Assembly (NCBI RefSeq): GCF_009601505.1
Contig: NZ_WITC01000002.1
Coordinates: 1-60,931, forward strand
Origin: Sinorhizobium terangae
GTDB taxonomy: Bacteria > Pseudomonadota > Alphaproteobacteria > Rhizobiales > Rhizobiaceae
Reading direction: 5' to 3'
DNA length: 60,931 bases
The translations under genes and the position numbers were made by a program. Under the pieces are notes generated by a model, which saw nothing but the letters and a program-made list of their open reading frames with translations, did no database searches and was not told where the DNA came from. Shown piece after piece: positions 8,779 to 17,354 of the stretch. Positions within the stretch are counted from its first letter, which is position 1. Each line of letters opens with the position of its first letter.

Positions 8779-10410
8779 TCAATTGCCGGCGCTCTCCATG
8801 CGCCGCGTCTTCAGTACCTTTTCCAGCCAGCCGATTTCCATCTCCGGCACCGACTTCAAGAGCAGGTCGGTGTAGTCGTCAAAGGGTGGCGAGAGCACCT
8901 TCGACTTCGGTCCGAAGCGCACCAGGCGACCGCGGTGCATGACCGCGACACTGTCGGCGATGGCTCGCACGATGGCGATGTCGTGGGTGATAAAGACATA
9001 GGAAACAGCGGTTTCCTCCTGAAGCCTGAGAAGCAGATTCAGGATGCCTTCGGCCACCAGCGGATCGAGCGCCGAGGTCGGCTCGTCGCAGAGGATGAGC
9101 TCCGGCTTGGCGGCAAGCGCGCGGGCGATCGCGACGCGCTGTTTCTGGCCGCCGGAAAGCTCGGCCGGGTAGCGGTCGAGGAAGCGCGATCCCATCTCGA
9201 TCTGGTCGAGCAGTTCCCTGACGCGTTCGGTCTTCTTGGCGCCGTGCATGCCGAAATAGAAGGAGAGCGGCCTGCCGATGATGTCGCGCACCGTCTGGCG
9301 CGGGTTCATCGCCGTGTCTGCCATCTGATAGATCATCTGGATGCGGCGTAGTTCATCGCGCGTCCGGCCCTTCAAAGCCTTCGGCAGCTCTTTGCCCTCG
9401 AAGGTGATCCGGCCCTCGCTCGGCGGCAGGAGCCCGGTGATGACGCGCGCGAGCGTCGACTTGCCGGAACCGGATTCGCCGACGATTGCCAGTGTCTGGC
9501 CCTTCGGCAGGTGCATCGACACGTCGTGCAGCACCTTGAAACCACTGCCGTAGGCGGCATGGACATGCTCGATCTTGAGAAGCGTACCGGATTGGTCCGC
9601 CGCTTCGTCGCGCTTCGTCTGGCGGACGCTGACGAGGGCGCGAGTATAGTCTTCCTTCGGAGCTTCGATCACCTGCTTGGTGGTGCCGTATTCGACGGTC
9701 TTGCCGTGGCGCAGCACCATGATGTCGTCGGAAATCTGCGCGACGACGGCGAGATCGTGGGTGATGTAGAGTGCCGCCGTATGCGTTTCTTCGATGGCGT
9801 GCTTGATCGCGGCAAGCACGTCGATCTGGGTGGTGACGTCAAGCGCCGTGGTCGGTTCGTCGAAGACGATCAGTTCGGGGTTGGGGCAGAGCGCCATCGC
9901 CGTCATGGCGCGCTGCAATTGGCCGCCCGACACCTGGTGCGGATAGCGATCACCAAAGGTTTCCGGATTGGGAAGGCCGAGCACCCGGAAGAGATAAAGC
10001 GCGCGTTGCTTTGCCTCGTCGCGGCTCATGAGGCCATGGCGAAGCGAGGCTTCGATGACCTGGTCGCCGAGCTTGTGGGCGGGGTTGAAGGCGGCTGCTG
10101 CGGATTGCGCCACATAGCAGACCTGAGCGCCGCGCACCGTGTTGATGCCGGAACGGCCGAGCTTCAGGATGTCGCGGCCATTGAGCAGCACCTCGCCGCC
10201 GATAATGCGGCAGCCGCCGCGGCCGTAGGCGAGTGCCGAGAGGCCGATCGTCGACTTGCCGGCGCCGGACTCGCCGATGAGACCGAGCACCTTGCCCTTC
10301 TGCAGGTCGAAAGACACGCCTTCCACCAGGGTCACGACCTTGGGCGGTTCGCCCGGCGGATAGCTCGTCGCCTCGATCTTCAGGTTTTTGACGGAAAGAA
10401 GCTCAGGCAT
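8779..10410 (-). CDS. Fused dual ATP-binding protein of a dipeptide-type ABC transporter (DppD-DppF fusion)
   Basis: This 543-residue protein carries two complete ABC ATPase domains. The first has Walker A GESGAGKST near residue 47 and signature SGGQLQRAM; the second has Walker A GESGSGKST near residue 315 and signature LSGGQKQRVA. Each is followed by a Walker B of the LIxxDEPTxALD type. It energises import through the permeases encoded immediately upstream. Its start overlaps the end of the DppC-like gene by 8 bases, which implies translational coupling. Fused DppDF proteins are common in alphaproteobacteria. Confidence 0.92.
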   Translation of the reverse strand: MPELLSVKNLKIEATSYPPGEPPKVVTLVEGVSFDLQKGKVLGLIGESGAGKSTIGLSALAYGRGGCRIIGGEVLLNGRDILKLGRSGINTVRGAQVCYVAQSAAAAFNPAHKLGDQVIEASLRHGLMSRDEAKQRALYLFRVLGLPNPETFGDRYPHQVSGGQLQRAMTAMALCPNPELIVFDEPTTALDVTTQIDVLAAIKHAIEETHTAALYITHDLAVVAQISDDIMVLRHGKTVEYGTTKQVIEAPKEDYTRALVSVRQTKRDEAADQSGTLLKIEHVHAAYGSGFKVLHDVSMHLPKGQTLAIVGESGSGKSTLARVITGLLPPSEGRITFEGKELPKALKGRTRDELRRIQMIYQMADTAMNPRQTVRDIIGRPLSFYFGMHGAKKTERVRELLDQIEMGSRFLDRYPAELSGGQKQRVAIARALAAKPELILCDEPTSALDPLVAEGILNLLLRLQEETAVSYVFITHDIAIVRAIADSVAVMHRGRLVRFGPKSKVLSPPFDDYTDLLLKSVPEMEIGWLEKVLKTRRMESAGN

Positions 10411-11230
10411 CGCCGCGCCCTCCTTTCAGGCTCGAGGTCCGCTTCATCAGCCAGTCGACGACGAGGTTTACGCAGATGGCGAGGGTCGCGATCGCCGCAC
10501 CCGGCACGAGCGCCGCCGAAATGCCGAAGATGATGCCGTCCTTGTTGTCCTTGACCATGCCGCCCCAGTCCGCGGCCGGCGGCTGGATGCCGAGGCCAAG
10601 GAAGGAGAGGGTGGAGAGGAAGAGGATCGAAAAGGCGAAGCGCAGGCCGAATTCGGCCAAGAGCGGCGACAGCGTATTCGGCAGGATCTCGCGGAAAATG
10701 ATCCATAGCGAGCCTTCGCCGCGCAGCCGTGCCGCCTCGACGAATTCCATCACCGCCACGTCGAGCGCGACCGCACGGCCGATGCGGAAGACGCGGGTGG
10801 AATCGAGCACTGCCATCACGAGGATAAGGATCCAGAGATGCTGCGGCAGCACCGCGAGCACGACGAGAGCGAAGATCAGCGTCGGGATCGCCATCATCAG
10901 ATCGTTGAAGCGCGAGAAGAGCTGGTCGACGAAACCGCCCATGACCGCCGCGGCAAAGCTCAAGATCATGCCGAGCGAGAAGGAGAGTACGGTTGCCGCC
11001 AGCGCCACGAAGATGGTGGTGCGGGCGCCATAGATCAGGCGCGAGAGCAGGTCGCGCCCGAGGTTGTCGGTGCCGAGCAGAAAGTCGCCGCCGGCCGGAA
11101 GCCAGATATCGCCGACGACGTCCCGCTCGCCATAGGGCGCGATGACCGGTGCGAAAATCGCGCAGAGAATGGCGATCGCGATGCCCGCGATGCCTATCCA
11201 GGCGCTCAAGGGGATGGATCTCAGGTTCAT
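10403..11230 (-). CDS. Dipeptide-type ABC transporter permease (DppC-like)
   Basis: A 275-residue inner-membrane permease with about six transmembrane segments. The N-terminal helix (IPLSAWIGIAGIAIAILCAI) and the LLGTDNLGRDLLSRLIYGAR motif are typical of DppC/OppC proteins. The EAA coupling loop is recognisable as EFVEAARLRGEG. The start overlaps the stop of the DppB-like gene in an ATGA arrangement, and its own end overlaps the ATPase gene, so the three form one translationally coupled unit. Confidence 0.92.
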   Translation of the reverse strand: MNLRSIPLSAWIGIAGIAIAILCAIFAPVIAPYGERDVVGDIWLPAGGDFLLGTDNLGRDLLSRLIYGARTTIFVALAATVLSFSLGMILSFAAAVMGGFVDQLFSRFNDLMMAIPTLIFALVVLAVLPQHLWILILVMAVLDSTRVFRIGRAVALDVAVMEFVEAARLRGEGSLWIIFREILPNTLSPLLAEFGLRFAFSILFLSTLSFLGLGIQPPAADWGGMVKDNKDGIIFGISAALVPGAAIATLAICVNLVVDWLMKRTSSLKGGRGDA

Positions 11231-12342
11231 CGCGGGTGCCTCAGTCTCGGGTTGGCGAGAATGGCGAGAATGTCTGCCGCCATGTTGAGGAAGATGTAGA
11301 AGGCCGCAAAGATCAGGCCGCAGGCCTGGACGACCGGCATGTCGCGCACGGTCACGGCATCCACCATATATTGCCCCATGCCCGGATAGACGAAGACCAC
11401 TTCGACCACGACGACGCCGACGACCAGATAGGCCAGATTCAGCGCGATGACGTTAATGACCGGGGCCACGGCGTTGGGCGCGGCGTGGCGGGCGATGATG
11501 CGGAAGGTGCCGAGCCCCTTGAGCTCGGCGGTCTCGACATAGGCCGACGACATGACGTTCAGGATCGCCGCCCGCGTCATGCGCATCATATGGGCGAGAA
11601 CAACGAGAACGAGGGTTGCGACCGGAAGCGCGATCGCCGAGAGCCGTTCGGTGAAGCTCATGCTGTCATAGACCGTCGCCGGGAAGGTGGCGACGCCCCA
11701 TTTGACCGCGAAGAACATGATCAGCAGATAGCCGATGAAGAACTCCGGCAGCGAGATCGCCGCGAGCGATATCACGTTGATGATCTTGTCTGGCATCCGG
11801 TTTCGGAACTGCACGGCCAGCATGCCGAGCCCGACTGCGAGCGGCACGGAGATGAGCGCGGCGAAGAAGGCGAGGAACAGCGAATTGCCGAGCCGATTGC
11901 CGATCTGCTCGCTGACCGAATTCTTGCTGGCCCACGAGGTGCCGAAATCACCCTTGACGGCGCCGCCAAGCCAATTGAGGTAGCGTTCGCTCCAGGGCCG
12001 GTCGAGGCCGAGGTCCTTGCGGATGTTTTCGACCGCCTGCGGTGTCGCCGACTGGCCGAGATAGGTGGTGGCGAAGTCGCCGGGCAGCGCCTCGATGCCG
12101 CCGAAGATCATCAGCGAAACGGCGAAAAGCAATCCAACACTCAAGCCGAGGCGCTGAAGGATCAGCGCCGCGAGAGGACGGCGAAAGACGAAACGCCGCC
12201 AGAAGCTGCCACCGATCTCGCCATCGGCGCCGGTGGGGTTTGGTTTCGCTGGCACTCCGGAAAGGTCGGCAGACCGCGGCTGTTCACCCGCGGTCCCATC
12301 CGTCAGAACCGGACCAGTCATTGGTCCGCTTTCCGTCATCAT
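11227..12342 (-). CDS. Dipeptide-type ABC transporter permease (DppB-like)
   Basis: A 371-residue inner-membrane permease. The start MMTESGP overlaps the stop of the upstream SBP gene (sequence ATGATGA). An in-frame ATG four codons upstream lies inside the SBP gene and is less likely. Residues about 1-55 are a hydrophilic cytoplasmic extension not usual in DppB. The first membrane helix follows at about residue 65, with FGGIEALPGD near residue 90. The coupling loop is recognisable as VETAELKGLG. Confidence 0.9.
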   Translation of the reverse strand: MMTESGPMTGPVLTDGTAGEQPRSADLSGVPAKPNPTGADGEIGGSFWRRFVFRRPLAALILQRLGLSVGLLFAVSLMIFGGIEALPGDFATTYLGQSATPQAVENIRKDLGLDRPWSERYLNWLGGAVKGDFGTSWASKNSVSEQIGNRLGNSLFLAFFAALISVPLAVGLGMLAVQFRNRMPDKIINVISLAAISLPEFFIGYLLIMFFAVKWGVATFPATVYDSMSFTERLSAIALPVATLVLVVLAHMMRMTRAAILNVMSSAYVETAELKGLGTFRIIARHAAPNAVAPVINVIALNLAYLVVGVVVVEVVFVYPGMGQYMVDAVTVRDMPVVQACGLIFAAFYIFLNMAADILAILANPRLRHPR

Positions 12343-13928
12343 GCGTCGAGCCAAACGCGGGTTGCGACGTAGCCGTTCGACATGTCGTTGCCGATGTCGT
12401 GGACATAACCCTTCACCTGCTTGGTAGAGGCGTTCACGAAATCGTTGAACATCGGCAGGATCAGGCCGCCTTCGTCGCGCACCATCATCGCCATGGTGCG
12501 GTACATGTCCTTACGCTTGGCCTCGTCCAGTTCGGAGCGGGCTTCGAGCAGGATCTTGTCGAAGTCCGGACGCTGGAAGCGGGTGTCGTTCCAGTCGGCA
12601 TTCGAGAGGTACGCGGTCGAATACATCTGGTCCTGCGTCGGGCGGCCGCCCCAGTAGGAGGTCGAGAAGGGCTGGACGTTCCAGACGTTGGTCCAGTACC
12701 CGTCGCCCGGCTCGCGCTTGACCTCGATCTCGATGCCGGCCTTCTTGGCGCTCTCCTGATAGAGAACGGCGGCATCGACGGCCCCCGGGAAGGCGACGTC
12801 GGACGTGCGCAACAGCACCGGACCCGAATGGCCGGACTTCTTGTAGTGGAAGGCGGCCTTGTCCGGATCATAGGCGCGCTGTTCGATGCCTTCCGGGAAA
12901 AGGGCATAGGTATCGTTGATCGGGAAGTCGTTGCCGACCTTGCCGTAGCCGCCGAGGATACGCTGCACCATCGTCTCGCGGTCCATCGCGTATTTCAGCG
13001 CCATGCGCAGGTCGTTGTTGTCGAACGGCGCGGTGTTGCAATGCATGATGAAGACGTAGTGGCCGCGACCAGAGGTGTTGAGAATCTCAACGGTGGGTGC
13101 CCGCTTCAGAAGGCTGACGGTCTTCGGATCGACACGGTTGATATAGTGTACCTGACCGGAGGAAAGCGCCGCGATACGCGCGGTCGCGTCATTCATCGCG
13201 ATCAGTTCGATCGAATCCACATAGCCGCGGTCCGTACGCCAGTCGTCGGTGTTCTTTTCGAAAGTGGCGCGAACGCCCGGTTCGAAGCTCGCCACCTTGT
13301 ACGGGCCGGTGCCGATCATCGCGTCGGGATTGTCGAGGCCGCCGTTCGGCTGGATGATGAGGTGGTAATCGGAAAGCAGCAGCGGCAGGTCGGCATTGCC
13401 CTCCGTCAACGTGAGCACCAGCTTGCCGCCGTCCGCCTTGATTTCCTTGATCGACTTCATCACACCCAGTGCACCCGATTCCGATTTGTCGTCGGTGTGA
13501 CGCTGCAGGGTCTTGATCACGTCGTCGACGGTCAACTCCTTACCGTCATGGAACTTGACGCCCTTGCGAATCGTAAAAGTCCAGGTCGCCGCGTCGGCGG
13601 AAGGTTCCCAGGATTCAGCAAGCGCCGGCACCGGCGCACCGGTCGTCGGATGGCTCTCGACGAGCATGTCGCCCCAGTTGCGGCCGACGACAAACATGAA
13701 TTGCGAGAGAGCTTTTGCCGGATCCCTCGAGTCGGTCGCAGCTGCGCCTTCGAGGCCGAGCTTCAGGTGCCCGCCGCGCTTCGGCTCCTGCGCCGCCGCA
13801 CTGGTTGCGAAAAGCGTTCCGGCGGTCGAGGCGGCGATACCGAAAGCGGCCGCGCGCCCGAGAAACTCACGCCGGTTCATTTTGCCCAGCATGACCTGTC
13901 GTGTCAGATAGTCTTTGTAATCGCTCAT
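12339..13928 (-). CDS. ABC transporter solute-binding protein, dipeptide/oligopeptide family 5 (operon copy)
   Basis: This 529-residue twin-arginine-exported protein (MNRREFLGRAAAFG, then SAAAQ) is the first gene of the SBP-DppB-DppC-DppDF operon. It is a close paralogue of 6217-7806, with long shared stretches such as SSGQVH, DPKTVSLLKRAP and NVWNVQPF. The ligand should be a peptide or peptide-like compound. The differences from its paralogue cluster in part in the first 60 mature residues, suggesting overlapping but distinct ligands. The promoter should lie in 13929-14257. Confidence 0.9.
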   Translation of the reverse strand: MSDYKDYLTRQVMLGKMNRREFLGRAAAFGIAASTAGTLFATSAAAQEPKRGGHLKLGLEGAAATDSRDPAKALSQFMFVVGRNWGDMLVESHPTTGAPVPALAESWEPSADAATWTFTIRKGVKFHDGKELTVDDVIKTLQRHTDDKSESGALGVMKSIKEIKADGGKLVLTLTEGNADLPLLLSDYHLIIQPNGGLDNPDAMIGTGPYKVASFEPGVRATFEKNTDDWRTDRGYVDSIELIAMNDATARIAALSSGQVHYINRVDPKTVSLLKRAPTVEILNTSGRGHYVFIMHCNTAPFDNNDLRMALKYAMDRETMVQRILGGYGKVGNDFPINDTYALFPEGIEQRAYDPDKAAFHYKKSGHSGPVLLRTSDVAFPGAVDAAVLYQESAKKAGIEIEVKREPGDGYWTNVWNVQPFSTSYWGGRPTQDQMYSTAYLSNADWNDTRFQRPDFDKILLEARSELDEAKRKDMYRTMAMMVRDEGGLILPMFNDFVNASTKQVKGYVHDIGNDMSNGYVATRVWLDA

Positions 13929-14257
13929 TCCCCTGTTCCCTTCTTTCAGTCGGCATTCGCCGTTCGTTGTGATTGGTAGAGACTTTTGCGTATCGTCCGA
14001 AATGGCTTCGAAGCCAGCTTGCCCGTGATGTCGTCTCGTTTCTCCTCCCTTTGCGATCTACGGCGGGCGATACAGACTGTTCCGATGCATAAGGCTAGTC
14101 GCTCGGAGCAGGCTTGTAACGTCCTAAATTCCAAATCTTTTCCATAAGCTTGGCCTATGGACGAACCCTTTGCCGCATGCACCGTTCCTTGCGGCGCGCC
14201 ACGTCGATTGCCGGTTCTCGCCGGCTGAAAGTCACGCGGCCATTGCGGCGTATCGTC
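13929..14257. other. Intergenic region holding the dpp-type operon promoter; no gene seen
   Basis: About 330 bases between the SBP start and the stop of the CaiD gene, both on the minus strand. I see no convincing coding frame, repeat or strong hairpin. A promoter for the peptide-type operon is expected here, but I cannot pick its -35/-10 boxes with confidence. Confidence 0.5.
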
Positions 14258-15049
14258 TCAGCGCCCCTTCCAGACGGGATCGCGCTTCTCGGCGAAGGCG
14301 CGTGCTCCTTCGAGCTGGTCTTCGCTCGAATAGAGGATATCGACCGTCTTGAACTGGCGGCGGGTGATTTTGTTCATCGTCGTCTGGAAATCGCGGCCTT
14401 CCGCCTCGCGCACCACTTCCTTGATGGCGGCGTAGACGAGCGGTGGCCCGCTTTCGAGCAGGCGGGCGAGTTCCCAGGCACGCTCCATCAGCCGGTTGGC
14501 CGGCAGAACTTCGTTGACGAAGCCCCAGCGGTTTGCCTCGGTGACGTCGAGCCAGCGGCCGGTCAACAGCATGTCCATGGCGATGTGGTAGGGAATGCGC
14601 TTCGGCAATTTAATCGAAGCGGCATCCGCGACGGTGCCGGAGCGGATTTCGGGCAGCGCGAAGGTCGCGTGCTCGGCAGCAAGGATGAGGTCGGTCGAAA
14701 GCGCAATCTCCAGACCGCCGCCGCAACAGATGCCGTTGACGGCCGCGATGATCGGCTTGTTGAGGTCGCGCAGTTCCTGGATCCCGCCGAAACCACCGAC
14801 GCCATAGTCGCCGTCGACGGCGTCACCATCGGCGGCCGCCTTGAGGTCCCAGCCGGGGCAGAAGAATTTTTCGCCAGCACCGGTGATGATCGCCACGCGC
14901 AAGGCGGGGTCGTCGCGGAACTCGCGGAAGATTTCGCCCATGATCCGGCTGGTCTTCAGATCGATGGCATTGGCCTTCGGCCGGTCGATCGTGACTTCAA
15001 GAATGCCGCCTTTGCGGCGGGTGAGGATCGGTCCGGTCATAGGCGTCAT
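14258..15049 (-). CDS. caiD: Crotonobetainyl-CoA hydratase / carnitinyl-CoA dehydratase (enoyl-CoA hydratase family)
   Basis: A 263-residue crotonase-fold enzyme. The oxyanion-hole segments are FFCPGWDLKA and CCGGGLEIAL, and the active-site glutamate region is FALPEIRSG. Family members called CaiD reversibly hydrate crotonobetainyl-CoA to L-carnitinyl-CoA in the cytoplasm. The carnitine dehydrogenase, BKACE and CoA-ligase genes upstream on the same strand support that reading. The start (MTPMTGPIL) overlaps the CoA-ligase stop by four bases. General enoyl-CoA hydratase activity on another substrate remains possible. Confidence 0.82.
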   Translation of the reverse strand: MTPMTGPILTRRKGGILEVTIDRPKANAIDLKTSRIMGEIFREFRDDPALRVAIITGAGEKFFCPGWDLKAAADGDAVDGDYGVGGFGGIQELRDLNKPIIAAVNGICCGGGLEIALSTDLILAAEHATFALPEIRSGTVADAASIKLPKRIPYHIAMDMLLTGRWLDVTEANRWGFVNEVLPANRLMERAWELARLLESGPPLVYAAIKEVVREAEGRDFQTTMNKITRRQFKTVDILYSSEDQLEGARAFAEKRDPVWKGR

Positions 15050-17109
15050 TTCCTCCGGCGGATCAAGGCGTCAGCGGCGATGGCTCCTTGGCCTTCCGGT
15101 AACACCATAACAGGATTGATATCGAGTTCATCGAGTTTGGAAGCGTTTGCAACGACATAAGATGCCGCAGCGGCGACAGTCCTGGTCAGAGCCGCGACAT
15201 CGCCCCTCGGACCGCCGCGATAGCCGCCGAGCAGCTTCCTGACCTTGAGACTGTCGATCGCCTCCGAAATCGCTTTCTCGGTGGTCGGAAGCGTCAGGAT
15301 CGCCGAATCATCGAGCAATTCCACGAGGATTCCGCCTGCGCCGGTGGTGAGCACCGGGCCGGCAACGGGATCGCGCATTGCCCCGATGATGAGTTCCGCC
15401 ACAGGCTTGGCGACCATCTTTTCCACAAGATAGCCCGAAGCGACCGCGGCCATCGCCGTCGCGGCGGCATAGACCTCGTCTCGGCTCGCGAGGTTTAGCT
15501 TGACCGCGCCCACTTCGGTCTTGTGGGCGACGCCGAGGCCTTTGAGCACCACCGGGAAGCCGAGGGCTTCGGCGGCATCTGCCGCTTCTTCGGCCGTGGC
15601 GGCCGTTTTGCCCCGGGGAGCCTCAACGCCAGCTTCGAGAAGCTCCGCCTTGGCCTCCGCCTCGGTCAACGTGACGGCATCGCCCGCTTCGCCGCGGACC
15701 TTGAGGAGGGGCGGCGGAGCAGGTCTCGCCCAGCTGGCGCCGATCTCAGCTGCAGTCTCCGCAGCGGCGAGCGCTTCGTCGATGCCGAAGAAGGGAACGA
15801 CGCCCGCAGCCATCAGCGACAGGGCGGTTTCTTCCGGCATGTTCTCGCCGAGGCTCGCGACGATGCCCGCGACAGCGCCGGTGGCCTCAGCCGAAGCGAT
15901 GACCGCCTCGCAGGTCGTCACCCAGTCGGCGGCGTCGCAACGGTCGAGACGCGGGAAGTCGAGCACGATCAGGTTCAGGGCATAACCGCCCCTCATCATC
16001 GCGGTGAAGGCGGCCGTCTGCTTGTCACGGTTGCCCCAGACGAAGGTGTGGTAGTCGAGCGGATTGGCGATCGTCACCATCTCGCCGAGACTTTCCTTCA
16101 GCGGCTGGCGCTGCTCCTCGAGCAATGGCCGGAAGTTGACCCGGCGACGGACGCCCGCATCTGCCATCAGCGAGGCCTCGCCGCCAGAGCAGCTCATCGA
16201 GGAAATGTCGGCGCTCGCAAGCGGGCCGTGAAGATGCAGGAGTTTCAGCGTTTCGAGGAGCTCGGGCAGCGTGTCGACCCGGCCGATGCCGAGGCGGGCA
16301 AGCAGTGCCGAAGAGACGCGGTCGTTGCCGGCGAGCGAGGCGGTGTGGGAGACGGTCGCAAGTTGCGCGGCCTCCGACTTGCCGACCTTCAGCGTCACGA
16401 CGGGTTTGCGCAGGTCCCGCGCGCGGATCGCCAGTCGTTCCAGCGCCTCGATGCTGTCGAAGCCCTCGATGTGGAGGCCGACGGCGGTGACGCGCGGGTC
16501 CTCGAGCACAGCGCAGGCGATGTCGGAGAGCCCGGTCTGCGCCTGGTTGCCGGCGGTCATGACATAGGCGAGCGGCAGCCCGCGCGTCTGCATGGAGATG
16601 TTGCAGGCGATATTCGAGGACTGCGTGAGGATCGCCACGCCGCGCTCGACGCGCAGCATGCCGTGCTGGTCCGGCCAGAGCAGGGCGCCGTCGAGCATGT
16701 TGATGAAGCCATAGCAATTAGGCCCGACGATCGGCATGTCGCCGGCGGCGGCAACGAGCGCCTCCTGCATATCGTTGCCGTCGGCAAGCTCGCCGGCTGC
16801 CTCTCGGAAGCCCGAAGCATAGCAGACGGCGCCGCCGGCGCCGCGTGCTGCCAGATCGCGGATGATCTCGATCGTCAGCGCCCGGTTGACGCCGACGAAG
16901 GAGGCGTCCGGCGCATCCGGCAGGTCCGCCACCGAGCGATAGCAGCGGCGGCCGAGAATCTCGTCTTCGCGCGGGTGGACCGGCCAGATCTCGCCGGCAA
17001 AGCCCATCTTGTCGCATTGTTCGATGACGCGACGCGCCTCCTTGCCGCCGAAGACGGCGATGGAGTGCGGGCGGATCAGCCGGTCGAGGGAGCGGGGAGG
17101 GGTGGTCAT
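15046..17109 (-). CDS. Acyl-CoA synthetase, NDP-forming (acetate-CoA ligase family), probable betaine/carnitine CoA ligase
   Basis: This 687-residue protein starts at MTTPPRSLDRL; 22 extra in-frame codons upstream lack family similarity. Domain order is an N-terminal CoA-binding Rossmann domain (SIAVFGGKEARRV), two succinyl-CoA-ligase-like domains (SHTASLAGND; SCSGGEASLMAD) and a C-terminal ATP-grasp domain from about residue 470 (GLGVAHKTEVGAVKL). Such enzymes make an acyl-CoA from an acid, ATP and CoA. In this operon the natural substrate would be gamma-butyrobetaine, crotonobetaine or carnitine. It overlaps caiD by 4 bases. The substrate is inferred from context. Confidence 0.8.
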   Translation of the reverse strand: MTTPPRSLDRLIRPHSIAVFGGKEARRVIEQCDKMGFAGEIWPVHPREDEILGRRCYRSVADLPDAPDASFVGVNRALTIEIIRDLAARGAGGAVCYASGFREAAGELADGNDMQEALVAAAGDMPIVGPNCYGFINMLDGALLWPDQHGMLRVERGVAILTQSSNIACNISMQTRGLPLAYVMTAGNQAQTGLSDIACAVLEDPRVTAVGLHIEGFDSIEALERLAIRARDLRKPVVTLKVGKSEAAQLATVSHTASLAGNDRVSSALLARLGIGRVDTLPELLETLKLLHLHGPLASADISSMSCSGGEASLMADAGVRRRVNFRPLLEEQRQPLKESLGEMVTIANPLDYHTFVWGNRDKQTAAFTAMMRGGYALNLIVLDFPRLDRCDAADWVTTCEAVIASAEATGAVAGIVASLGENMPEETALSLMAAGVVPFFGIDEALAAAETAAEIGASWARPAPPPLLKVRGEAGDAVTLTEAEAKAELLEAGVEAPRGKTAATAEEAADAAEALGFPVVLKGLGVAHKTEVGAVKLNLASRDEVYAAATAMAAVASGYLVEKMVAKPVAELIIGAMRDPVAGPVLTTGAGGILVELLDDSAILTLPTTEKAISEAIDSLKVRKLLGGYRGGPRGDVAALTRTVAAAASYVVANASKLDELDINPVMVLPEGQGAIAADALIRRRK

Positions 17110-17160
17110 TCCGGCGCTCCGCTGCCGAAAAATGCCGCTCGTTGTTCTCTGGGTGCGGGA

Positions 17161-17321
17161 AAGACCCCTCGCCAACCCCTCCCCACAAGGGGGAGGGGCT
17201 TAGCCGCGGCGCCGCTTTGCCCAATTCGCCGGCGCGGCGAGAGGCCCCTGTTCGGGAAGGCCGCGGAGGGTGCGGCGGGGTAGCCCCTCCCCCTTGTGGG
17301 GAGGGGTTGGGGAGGGGTCTT
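17161..17321. repeat. Pair of 40-bp near-perfect inverted repeats (RIME-like)
   Basis: The arm at 17161-17200 and the arm at 17282-17321 are inverted copies matching at 39 of 40 positions. Each arm holds its own small palindrome (CCCCTCCCCacaAGGGGGAGGGG-like). The pair lies inside the carnitine operon, between the acyl-CoA dehydrogenase and CoA-ligase genes. A transcript through it could fold into a long cruciform-like structure that separates the two expression levels. Confidence 0.7.
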
Positions 17322-17354
17322 AACCCGCAGCAAATGAAGAAAATCCGCCATCGC

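Noticed and set aside
13946..14182. Small 78-codon minus-strand gene upstream of the peptide-type operon
   Set aside because: No domain, basic and low-quality composition, no ribosome-binding site, and it occupies the expected promoter region.
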